Source of the DNA: Pseudomonas sp.
GTDB taxonomy: Bacteria; Pseudomonadota; Gammaproteobacteria; Pseudomonadales; Pseudomonadaceae
Assembly: GCA_003525045.1 (NCBI GenBank)
Contig: DQGF01000270.1
Coordinates: forward strand, 2,630 to 9,429
Length of the DNA stretch: 6,800 nucleotides
Direction of reading: 5' to 3'
Positions 1 through 5,298 of the stretch are shown here, in pieces. The position numbers and the translations under genes were made by a program. The notes under the pieces are model-generated. The model was given only the letters and a program-made list of their open reading frames with translations. It was not told the DNA's origin and did no database searches. How positions within the stretch are numbered: the first letter of the stretch is position 1; the number at the start of each line of letters is the position of its first letter.

Positions 1-84
1 GGGGGAGGTGAACCCGGGGCCGGCCTGCCGCACCAGCGCCAGCAAGGCGGGCAGGTCGGTGACGCTGACCGGACGGACAATCAT
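1..84 (-). CDS. aruG: Arginine N-succinyltransferase beta subunit, N-terminal fragment
   Basis: Partial gene: only the first 28 codons lie in the window, and the rest is beyond position 1. The peptide begins MIVRPVSVTDLPALLALVRQ, the typical N-terminus of the AstA/AruG family and similar to the start of its neighbour AruF (MLVLRPVELTDLPQLQRLAR). With AruF it would form the enzyme that transfers succinyl from succinyl-CoA to the alpha-amino group of arginine, the first step of the AST pathway, in the cytoplasm. The ATG at 84 is preceded on the minus strand by AGAAGGAATTGCATC, a good ribosome site. It starts 61 bp after the aruF stop in the same direction, as in known aruFG operons. The last visible residues read GPGFTSP, where the family usually has something like GTG(L/F)T(T/S)LP. 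I suspect base-call errors at the window edge (see findings). Confidence 0.85.
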   Translation of the reverse strand, partial: MIVRPVSVTDLPALLALVRQAGPGFTSP

Positions 85-145
85 GATGCAATTCCTTCTG
101 TGCGTCTGTTCGGGCGCTGTCGTTGGGCACTGGGCCGGATGATGC

Positions 146-1162
146 TCACAGGGCGATCAGCCGGATCGGGCTGCCTTGCGTCACGTTCAGCGCCGCGCAC
201 ATCTCGTCACTCAAGGCCACGGGTTGACCGGGTCTGTAGTCCAGTTCGGCAACGATCGCGCGATAGTCCTTCAGTAAATCGTTACTTACCAGATAGCTGC
301 CACGTGCATCGATGGCCCCATCCGGCTTCGCCACCCCGGTCCGGCTTTGCGCGATGGAGCGGATGTTCGAGGTCCGTGCATACAGAGTCGGGCCGCCGTC
401 GAACAGGTCAATGTAGCTGTTGGTCTCGAATCCTTCGCGCTCGAGGATATCGAAGGCTTCCTGGCCATCGGGGTGAATGCGGCCGATGCAATCCTGCGCG
501 GCCTGAGGCAGCATCGGCACGTAGATCGGGTATTGCGGCATCAGGTCGGCGAGGAAGGTTCGGCTCTTCAGGCCGCAGAGACGCTCGGCCTCGACGTAGG
601 GCAAGTCGAAGAAATGCTTGCCCAACGCATCCCAGAATGGCGACCCGCCTTCATCGTCGCTGAAGCCGACGATCTCGGTAATCACCGCTTCGGCGAAGCG
701 CCGCGAATGGGCGGCAATGAACAACAGCCGCGCCCGTGACAGCAACTCGGAAGCTGATGTGCGCACCCATGCTGCGTCGATATGAAAACCTCGCAGCAAG
801 GTGTGGCCACTGAGGTCGTGACACAGCGACAGTGCTGGCACGCCGTGTTCGATGTTCAGCTCCCGCGAGGCGCTGGTGAAGTGCCGATTGCGCAGGCTGT
901 AAAACGGTTCGTTGAAGCCAGCGGTGGCGAGGATTTCCGAGCAACCCGCCAAACGTCGCGTCGTCAGGTCCTCCATCACGAAGAAGTAATTCTCCGGGCC
1001 ATTGCCCTGAACGTCTTTTTCGAATGAGGCGCCAGAGTCGAGAATCCTCTCGCGCAGGTGTTCGGTGTCGTCCGGCAAGGACGTGACGCCTACCAGGCTT
1101 TCGCGAGCAAGTCGCTGCAACTGGGGCAGATCGGTCAACTCGACTGGACGTAAGACCAGCAT
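146..1162 (-). CDS. aruF: Arginine N-succinyltransferase alpha subunit
   Basis: A 338-residue protein of full family length (AstA/AruF, about 340 aa). It is the alpha subunit of arginine/ornithine succinyltransferase, which makes N2-succinylarginine from L-arginine and succinyl-CoA in the cytoplasm. Recognisable family segments, in order: LPQLQRLARESLVGVTSLPDD (about residues 12-32), LAGCSEILATAGFNEPFYS (71-89), LSLCHDLSG (111-119), EIVGFSDDEGGSPFWDALG (163-181), LKSRTFLADLMPQYPIYVP (198-216) and EGFE..YIDLFDGGPTLYAR (243-263). The ATG at 1162 follows CAGGAGTGCATCC, a strong ribosome site with 7-nt spacing. aruG follows 61 bp downstream. In the usual Pseudomonas order aruC lies directly upstream, but here about 580 bp of non-coding DNA and a divergent gene are found instead. 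Compared with my memory of the P. aeruginosa protein, the sequence looks rather diverged, so this may be a secondary aruFG copy. The function call is firm; orthology is uncertain. Confidence 0.93.
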   Translation of the reverse strand: MLVLRPVELTDLPQLQRLARESLVGVTSLPDDTEHLRERILDSGASFEKDVQGNGPENYFFVMEDLTTRRLAGCSEILATAGFNEPFYSLRNRHFTSASRELNIEHGVPALSLCHDLSGHTLLRGFHIDAAWVRTSASELLSRARLLFIAAHSRRFAEAVITEIVGFSDDEGGSPFWDALGKHFFDLPYVEAERLCGLKSRTFLADLMPQYPIYVPMLPQAAQDCIGRIHPDGQEAFDILEREGFETNSYIDLFDGGPTLYARTSNIRSIAQSRTGVAKPDGAIDARGSYLVSNDLLKDYRAIVAELDYRPGQPVALSDEMCAALNVTQGSPIRLIAL

Positions 1163-1498
1163 GGATGCACTCCTGTATCAATGGGGCCGGTGGTCAGCAC
1201 CGGACCTGACTATCACTGTCGGTTTCCACGCATTGCCGGCGGTCGCCTGAATACCTGTCAGACGACGCTCTTATTGTTGTCAGCCGTTAATTGGGTGGGG
1301 CAGCACCGTGCTGGCGACCGGTTTTTGTTGAAACACCGGTCGAGGTTGCAGCTGAGTGCAGGGAGAGTTGAGGCGGTGATTCTTGTCGCTGAGAGAGGGC
1401 ATCCGGGCTCCTGCTGGATGGGTGGTCGGTTTCAATTGCTGATCCGAGAAAGCAGTATTTATTTATCGCCTGCTCCCTGTCTAGTTAATTTTTTCGCG
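1163..1498. other. Non-coding upstream region of aruF
   Basis: I see no convincing gene here. The only long plus-strand frame (about 1181-1585) has no family resemblance and mixes Trp/Cys/Arg-rich stretches typical of chance reading. The region should carry the aruF promoter. On the minus strand, TAGACA (revcomp of 1479-1484) lies 18 bp from AATACT (revcomp of 1455-1460), a possible sigma70 pair that would give a leader of nearly 300 nt. On the plus strand, TTGCTG (1436-1441) lies 17 bp from TTATTT (1459-1464). Both are weak matches in the AT-rich stretch 1455-1496, and I do not claim either as a defined promoter. Confidence 0.5.
1315..1342. promoter_or_regulatory. 8-bp dyad upstream of aruF (candidate operator)
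   Basis: CGACCGGT (1315-1322) and ACCGGTCG (1335-1342) are perfect reverse complements separated by 12 bp. Immediately beside it is a second near-palindrome, CAGCAC-C-GTGCTG (1301-1313). Neither is followed by a T-run on either strand, so they do not look like terminators. The dyad lies about 150 bp upstream of the aruF start, a reasonable place for a regulator to bind. It does not resemble a clear ArgR site. The regulator is unknown and the role is inferred. Confidence 0.35.
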
Positions 1499-1720
1499 GT
1501 GTTTCAGGGCCCGGAAACGCGGCGAAATGCCCGTATGCCGGGGGCTACAGGGATCTCGACTGATCCTGTAGGCCATCGCCTATAAAGGTATCGGAGATGG
1601 CTGATTTTCAAGCCGGCACAAGCCTGCAGGTCTGTGCAATCGGCTGAAAGGAATTGCCCCCAATCGCGCTACTTGCGGCACAATTACCCGGTTATTGGCG
1701 GTGTGCAGCCGCTTTTCTTC
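1499..1720 (+). promoter_or_regulatory. Structured leader upstream of phosphatase-cobF pair
   Basis: This 220-bp non-coding stretch directly precedes the phosphatase start codon and can form consecutive hairpins on the plus strand. First, GTTTC (1501-1505) pairs with GAAAC (1514-1518), extended by a wobble and a G-C pair, around GGGCCC. Second, CTACAGG/ATC (1545-1555, one G bulged) pairs with GATCCTGTAG (1562-1571). Third, GCCATC (1572-1577) can pair with GATGGC (1596-1601). Fourth, a long arm TTTTCA-GCCG-GCACA (1605-1620) pairs with TGTGC-CGGC-TGAAAG (1633-1650), with small bulges and the palindrome CCTGCAGG in its loop. Fifth, a weak GC hairpin with a T-rich tail ends near 1719. The density of pairing suggests an RNA leader or small RNA. 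Because it precedes a B12 gene I compared it with the cobalamin riboswitch, but the conserved B12 box and CCGCNACTGT core are absent. It could also be a chance or repeat-derived structure. Confidence 0.4.
1698..1719 (+). terminator. Weak terminator-like hairpin before the phosphatase gene
   Basis: GCGG (1698-1701) and CCGC (1709-1712) can form a short stem with a 7-nt loop, followed by TTTTCTT (1713-1719). An upstream GCGGC (1675-1679) can pair instead with GCCGC (1708-1712), which would break the hairpin, so the pieces of an attenuation switch are present. The stem is only 4 bp and may be meaningless. Confidence 0.22.
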
Positions 1721-1741
1721 CGTTCAACAGAGTGAATCTTC

Positions 1742-2314
1742 GTGCAGTCGACCCGTTTGACGTTGATGTGCCACGCTCGAACCGTCGCACAGAAACTTGC
1801 GCGTTTTCCTACAGATGAGCCATTGGAGAGGGCCGGGCAATCGGCGACGGGTTCCCGTCACGCCCGATTCAAGGGGACACCACGCCTTCTCTGCGGCCCC
1901 GAACGGCGGGCGCGGCAAACCGCCGAGTTGTTCGGCCGCGACGTGGAGGTGGTCCCGGCACTGAGGGATTGCGATTTCGGACGCTGGAAAGGTGCGCGGA
2001 TCGACGATTTGCATAAATCCGAACCGCAAATGCTTAAATCCTGGCTCGATGACCCGAATTCGGCGCCCCATGGCGGCGAGTCGGTGGTGCAACTCGGTGA
2101 ACGGGTGGCCGCATGGCTGACGACGCTGGAGGCGACGCCGGGGCACATCGTTGCCGTCACCCATCCGTTTGTCATTCGTGCCGCGCTGACTCAGACGTTG
2201 CACGCCGCGGCGTTCAATCTGATCGACGTCGAGCCGCTGTCAGCCATCGAGTTACGGTTCAATGGTTGCTGGCGTTTGCGTTTAATGGGCACTGACCTTG
2301 AGGAAACCTATTAA
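1742..2314 (+). CDS. Histidine phosphatase family protein with atypical catalytic motif
   Basis: A 190-residue soluble protein with the layout of the histidine phosphatase (phosphoglycerate-mutase-like) superfamily: a first catalytic His in LTLMCHART (His11), an RAxQTA segment in CGPERRARQTAELFG (51-65), DFGRWKG (78-84), PHGGES (109-114) and the second catalytic His in VAVTHPFVIRAA (His141). The usual RHG triad is CHA here (Cys10-His11-Ala12), and Lys83 stands where many relatives have Glu in WEG. Both histidines are kept, so the active site is altered rather than lost. The start is GTG at 1742: the in-frame codons upstream run into a stop at 1733, and the next ATG would remove the N-terminal strand. 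The stop overlaps the cobF ATG (TAATG), so the two genes are co-translated. Family relatives include alpha-ribazole phosphatase, so a role in B12 synthesis or salvage is tempting but inferred only from context. Confidence 0.82.
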   Translation: MQSTRLTLMCHARTVAQKLARFPTDEPLERAGQSATGSRHARFKGTPRLLCGPERRARQTAELFGRDVEVVPALRDCDFGRWKGARIDDLHKSEPQMLKSWLDDPNSAPHGGESVVQLGERVAAWLTTLEATPGHIVAVTHPFVIRAALTQTLHAAAFNLIDVEPLSAIELRFNGCWRLRLMGTDLEETY

Positions 2315-3069
2315 TGAAAAAACTTCTGGTCATCGGCATCGGTGCCGGCAACCCCGACTACATCACCATGCAGGCGGTGAAAGCGCTGAACCTGGTGGAC
2401 GTGTTTTTCCTCATGGACAAGGGCCAGAGCAAAGACAAACTGATCGACCTGCGCCGGGAGATCTGCGAACGCTATATCACTGACCGCGAGTATCGTTTCG
2501 TCGAAGCCCACAGCCCGGAGCGCGAGCGCGGTGATGTGGACTACAAGACCAGTGTGGAAGCGTTGAACCTGGCCAAGCAAATGACCTTCGAACGGCTGAT
2601 CAATGAGCAAATGGCTGACGACCAGTGCGCCGGTTTCCTGGTATGGGGCGATCCGGCGTTGTACGACAGCACCATCAGGATCCTGCAGGCGATTCTGGCC
2701 TCGGGGCGCTGTGTGTTCGAGTTCGAAGTGATCCCAGGCATCACCAGCGTCCAGGCCTTGGCGGCGCAGCACAAGGTGCCGTTGAATCGCATCGGTCGCT
2801 CGATTGAAATCACCACCGGACGGCGCCTGGCGGCGGGGCAGGTGAGCGATGCCGACAGCCTGGTGGTGATGCTCGATGCTGAAGATTCCTACCATCAGGT
2901 GGCGGATCGGGAGACACAGATTTACTGGGGAGCCTACCTGGGGACGCCGGATGAAATCCTCATCAGCGGCAAGCTCGAGGATGTGGCGCAGGAGATCGAA
3001 CGGGTGCGCAAGGCGGCACGGCTGGCCAATGGGTGGATCATGGATACCTATTTATTGCGTAAGCCTTGA
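2314..3069 (+). CDS. cobF: Precorrin-6A synthase (deacetylating)
   Basis: A 251-residue SAM-dependent tetrapyrrole methylase of normal CobF length. It converts precorrin-5 to precorrin-6A by methylating C1 and releasing acetate, a step specific to the aerobic (oxygen-dependent) cobalamin pathway in the cytoplasm. Evidence is the N-terminal glycine-rich loop LVIGIGAGNPDYITMQAVKA (5-24), the strand-turn VDVFFLMDKG (28-37), the family-typical FLVWGDPALYDSTIRIL (108-124), and FEVIPGITSVQALAAQHKVP (137-156), which matches the conserved PGI.S segment of these methylases. The ATG at 2314 shares its A with the stop of the phosphatase gene, and GAGGAAACC upstream supplies a ribosome site. No other corrin genes are visible, so cobF lies outside a main cob cluster here, at least within this window. 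Its 3' end faces the convergent glutathionyl-hydroquinone reductase gene across a REP pair. Confidence 0.95.
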   Translation: MKKLLVIGIGAGNPDYITMQAVKALNLVDVFFLMDKGQSKDKLIDLRREICERYITDREYRFVEAHSPERERGDVDYKTSVEALNLAKQMTFERLINEQMADDQCAGFLVWGDPALYDSTIRILQAILASGRCVFEFEVIPGITSVQALAAQHKVPLNRIGRSIEITTGRRLAAGQVSDADSLVVMLDAEDSYHQVADRETQIYWGAYLGTPDEILISGKLEDVAQEIERVRKAARLANGWIMDTYLLRKP

Positions 3070-3088
3070 GGGTTTGGGAGACAGGTCT

Positions 3089-3175
3089 GGCCTCTTCGCG
3101 AGCAGGCTCGCTCCCACAGGGGTCTTGTGAACATTGGAGATCTACTGTGGGAGCGAGCCTGCTCGCGAAGGGGCC
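3089..3175. repeat. Inverted pair of REP elements between convergent genes
   Basis: Two copies of a 26-bp element in opposite orientation: 3094-3119 (begins CTTCGCGAGCAGGCTC) and 3145-3170 (ends GAGCCTGCTCGCGAAG). They are perfect reverse complements separated by 25 bp. Pairing extends outwards to 3089 and 3175 with one G-T wobble. This is the REP family abundant between genes in fluorescens/putida-type Pseudomonas. Such paired elements are usually found downstream of genes and are mobilised by RAYT transposases. Transcribed from either side, the pair would form a very stable hairpin that could stabilise 3' ends or block read-through from cobF and the opposing gene. A third partial copy lies at the right edge of the window. 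Confidence 0.93.
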
Positions 3176-3199
3176 CTCAAATTCAATACTGATTTCGGA

Positions 3200-4207
3200 T
3201 CAATTGTCGCTCCTGCGCCAAACCCCTTTCCCACTCAACCGCTCCCGATCATGCGGTGCCGTGAAATCCTGCGCCGGTCCTTTCGGCACGATCCCGGTCG
3301 GGTTGATGGTCTTGTGGCTGCCGTAGTAGTGATTCTTGATGTGCTGAAAATCCACCGTCCCCGCAATCCCCGGCCACTGATACATTTCCCGTAGCCAATT
3401 CGACAGGTTCGGATAATCGGCAATCCGCCGCAGATTGCACTTGAAGTGCCCGTAATACACCGCGTCGAAACGAATCATCGTCGTAAACAGCCGAACATCC
3501 GCTTCAGTCAGGTATTCACCCGTCAGGTAGCGATTGGAGCCCAGCAACAACTCCAACCGATCCAGCTCGCCGAACAACTCATCGAACGCCTCTTCATAAG
3601 CCTTTTGCGAGGTGGCGAACCCGGCGCGGTACACGCCGTTGTTCACTGCCGGGTAAATCCGCTCATTCAACGCGTCGATCTCACTGCGCAACGGCGCCGG
3701 GTAGAAATCCAGGTCATTGCCGGTCAAGTCGTCAAACGCGCTGTTGAACATGCGGATGATCTCCGCCGATTCATTGTTGACGATACGGTTCTGCTGTTTG
3801 TCCCAGAGCAGCGGCACGGTGACGCGGCCGGTGTAGTCGGCAGTCTCGGCGGTGTAGCGCTGATGCATGAAATTGAAGTGATCGAGCTTGTCGCCAGTCG
3901 AGCCGAGATTCTGGTCGAAGGTCCAGCCGTTTTCCAGCATCAGCCAACTGACTACCGAGACATCGATCAGGCTCTCGAGGCCTTTGAGTTTGCGCAGGAT
4001 CAGCGTGCGATGAGCCCACGGACAGGCGAGGGACACATAGAGATGATAGCGACCGGCCTCGGCCGCAAAGCCACCGACACCACTCGGGCCTGGCTGGCTG
4101 TCGGCCGTTACCCAGTTGCGACGTTGCGCCTGTTCACGCTGGAATGCGCCGTCCTTGCTGCTTTCGTACCACTGATCGTGCCAGCGGCCTTCGACTAATA
4201 AACCCAT
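3200..4207 (-). CDS. yqjG: Glutathionyl-hydroquinone reductase (Xi-class GST-like)
   Basis: A 335-residue protein of the YqjG/ECM4 family (usually about 320-335 aa). These enzymes reduce glutathionyl-hydroquinones to hydroquinones with glutathione, through a cysteine thiol, in the cytoplasm. The thioredoxin-like domain carries the catalytic motif LACPWAHRTLILRKLKGL (60-77) with Cys62; VTVPLLWD (129-136) and VNNESAEIIRMF (143-154) are the expected glutathione-binding segments. The helical domain shows YLTEADVRLFTTMIRFDAVYYGHFKCN and the C-terminal signature HIKNHYYGSHKTINPTGIVPKGP (289-311). I chose the ATG at 4207, because GAGGAG sits 7 nt upstream of it; an in-frame start at 4324 would add 39 residues that do not look like the family and would run into the next gene. 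It is 89 bp downstream of ybiB with its own leader, so it may be separately controlled. Confidence 0.95.
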   Translation of the reverse strand: MGLLVEGRWHDQWYESSKDGAFQREQAQRRNWVTADSQPGPSGVGGFAAEAGRYHLYVSLACPWAHRTLILRKLKGLESLIDVSVVSWLMLENGWTFDQNLGSTGDKLDHFNFMHQRYTAETADYTGRVTVPLLWDKQQNRIVNNESAEIIRMFNSAFDDLTGNDLDFYPAPLRSEIDALNERIYPAVNNGVYRAGFATSQKAYEEAFDELFGELDRLELLLGSNRYLTGEYLTEADVRLFTTMIRFDAVYYGHFKCNLRRIADYPNLSNWLREMYQWPGIAGTVDFQHIKNHYYGSHKTINPTGIVPKGPAQDFTAPHDRERLSGKGVWRRSDN

Positions 4208-4211
4208 TTCA

Positions 4212-4246
4212 AGACTCCTCGACCCATAAGCGTTGGAGAGGAGTCT
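4212..4246 (-). promoter_or_regulatory. Hairpin sequestering the Shine-Dalgarno of the GHR gene
   Basis: On the minus strand AGACTCCTC (revcomp of 4238-4246) is followed after 17 nt by its exact complement GAGGAGTCT (revcomp of 4212-4220). The second arm contains GAGGAG, the ribosome site of the reductase gene, which starts 4 nt after it. In mRNA the 9-bp stem would hide the whole ribosome site. No T-run follows, so it is not a terminator. It may be a translational switch, or a DNA operator with 26-bp centre-to-centre half-sites. The pairing is directly visible; the role is inferred. Confidence 0.55.
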
Positions 4247-4296
4247 ATTCGCATAGGTTCGAACAAAAAGCGCAAAGGTTGGGCAGTTATGATCGG

Positions 4297-5298
4297 TTAA
4301 ATCGATCTGTCCCGCGCGTCCCAATACTTCTGGGCGGTCTCGAAGGCTTGTTCACGGGTCTGGCCGAGGCCGCGCAAGGCCAGGGCCATGGTCGCAACCA
4401 GCGCCATTTGTGGATAGCTGTCGACCACGTCGCCGCGCCAGACGGCTTTCAAATGTTCGGGATCGAGGCTGGCTGGCTTGACGTGGCGCTGGGCCGACAG
4501 TTGCGGCCATTCCTCGTCCCAGCTGGCGCCACCGGTGGTGCCGTACAAGTGGCTGTCGGCGTCCGGGTTGATCTCGATTTCACCGCCATCGCCTTTCACC
4601 ACGATCGCGGTGTCGCCGAGCAAACCGCTGGCATCGCGATGCACCGCCTGGTAGCCAGGGTGGAAAATGCTTTGCAGGCCACAGCGAGCGCCCAACGGAT
4701 TGAGGATCCGTGCCAGGGAATGGATCGGCGAACGCAGGCCCAGGGTGTTGCGCAGGTCGATCATCCGTTGCAATTGCGGCGCCCAATCCGTTAGCGGCAT
4801 GAACGCCAGGCCGCCCTGGTCCAGCGCCGAGCCGACCTGCTGCCAGTTGCGACACAGCGGGATCTGCAAGGTGTCGAGCAACTGTTCGCTGTACAGCCGA
4901 CCTGCCGTGTGCGCGCCGCCACCGTGCATGAAGATCCGCACACCGTTCTGCGCCAGGCACTTGGCCGCCAGCAGATACCACGGCAGATGACGTTTCTTGC
5001 CGGCATAGGTCGGCCAGTCCAGATCGACATTCAACGCCGGTGCCTGCAAGCGTTCACGCAAGGCTTCGGTAAATCCCGCCATCTCCTCGGCGCTTTCTTC
5101 CTTGTGCCGCAGCAGCATCAGGAAAGCGCCAAGCTGGGTGTCCTCGACCTTATCGTCGAGCACCATGCCCATGGCCTGGCGGGCTTCTTCACGGGTCAGA
5201 TCGCGGGCACCGCGTTTGCCTTTGCCGAGGATGCGCACGAACTGGGCAAACGGGTGCTCGGCAGGCGTTTCGAGGGTCAGCGCTGGATAGTCGGTCAT
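4297..5298 (-). CDS. ybiB: TrpD2/YbiB-like phosphoribosyltransferase-fold protein
   Basis: A 333-residue protein related to anthranilate phosphoribosyltransferase, of the YbiB/TrpD2 type often labelled glycosyl transferase family protein in Pseudomonas. The N-terminal helical domain shows FAQFVRILGKGKRGARDLTREEARQAM and LGAFLMLLRHKEESAEEMAGFTEAL, like TrpD. The glycine-rich loop RIFMHGGGAHTAGR (121-134) replaces the TrpD KHGNR motif, and VVKGDGGEIEINP (233-245) corresponds to the later conserved loop. These changes argue against true tryptophan synthesis. YbiB of E. coli binds nucleic acids rather than acting as TrpD. The start is taken as the ATG at 5298, which overlaps the tusE stop as ATGA; a TTG two codons upstream is less likely. 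No clear ribosome site precedes it, so translation probably depends on coupling to tusE. As the last gene of the tus operon it may have a job in RNA or DNA handling, but this is inferred. Confidence 0.85.
   Translation of the reverse strand: MTDYPALTLETPAEHPFAQFVRILGKGKRGARDLTREEARQAMGMVLDDKVEDTQLGAFLMLLRHKEESAEEMAGFTEALRERLQAPALNVDLDWPTYAGKKRHLPWYLLAAKCLAQNGVRIFMHGGGAHTAGRLYSEQLLDTLQIPLCRNWQQVGSALDQGGLAFMPLTDWAPQLQRMIDLRNTLGLRSPIHSLARILNPLGARCGLQSIFHPGYQAVHRDASGLLGDTAIVVKGDGGEIEINPDADSHLYGTTGGASWDEEWPQLSAQRHVKPASLDPEHLKAVWRGDVVDSYPQMALVATMALALRGLGQTREQAFETAQKYWDARDRSI

Noticed and set aside
347..739. 130-codon plus-strand open frame inside aruF
   Set aside because: It lies entirely antisense to the well-supported aruF and has no resemblance to known proteins.
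1384..1399. ArgR binding site (TGTCGC half-site) near aruF
   Set aside because: Only one TGTCGC occurs, and the AA expected eight bases later is missing, so this is likely chance.
1181..1585. 134-codon plus-strand open frame in the non-coding interval
   Set aside because: No recognisable domain, unusual composition, no good ribosome site, and it overlaps the dyad and hairpins. Long chance frames are common in GC-rich DNA.
1615..1627. Sigma54 promoter (GGCAC...TGC)
   Set aside because: The spacing between GG and GC is nine bases instead of the required ten, and the flanking consensus is poor.
1499..1660. Canonical cobalamin riboswitch upstream of the phosphatase-cobF pair
   Set aside because: Context and a GGAAACGCGGCGAAATGCC-like stretch suggested it, and AGCCGGCACAAGCCTGC vaguely resembles a B12 box. 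However, neither the AGCCAGGAGACCTGCC-type box nor the CCGCNACTGT core is present. I keep it only as an unclassified structured leader.
3446..4198. 250-codon plus-strand open frame opposite the reductase gene
   Set aside because: It is antisense to a clearly conserved protein, and its translation shows no family features. It is a by-product of third-position GC bias on the coding strand.
4208..4324. 39-residue N-terminal extension of the glutathionyl-hydroquinone reductase
   Set aside because: The extension crosses the hairpin and the ybiB stop and lacks family resemblance, while the ATG at 4207 has a strong ribosome site and gives the normal length.
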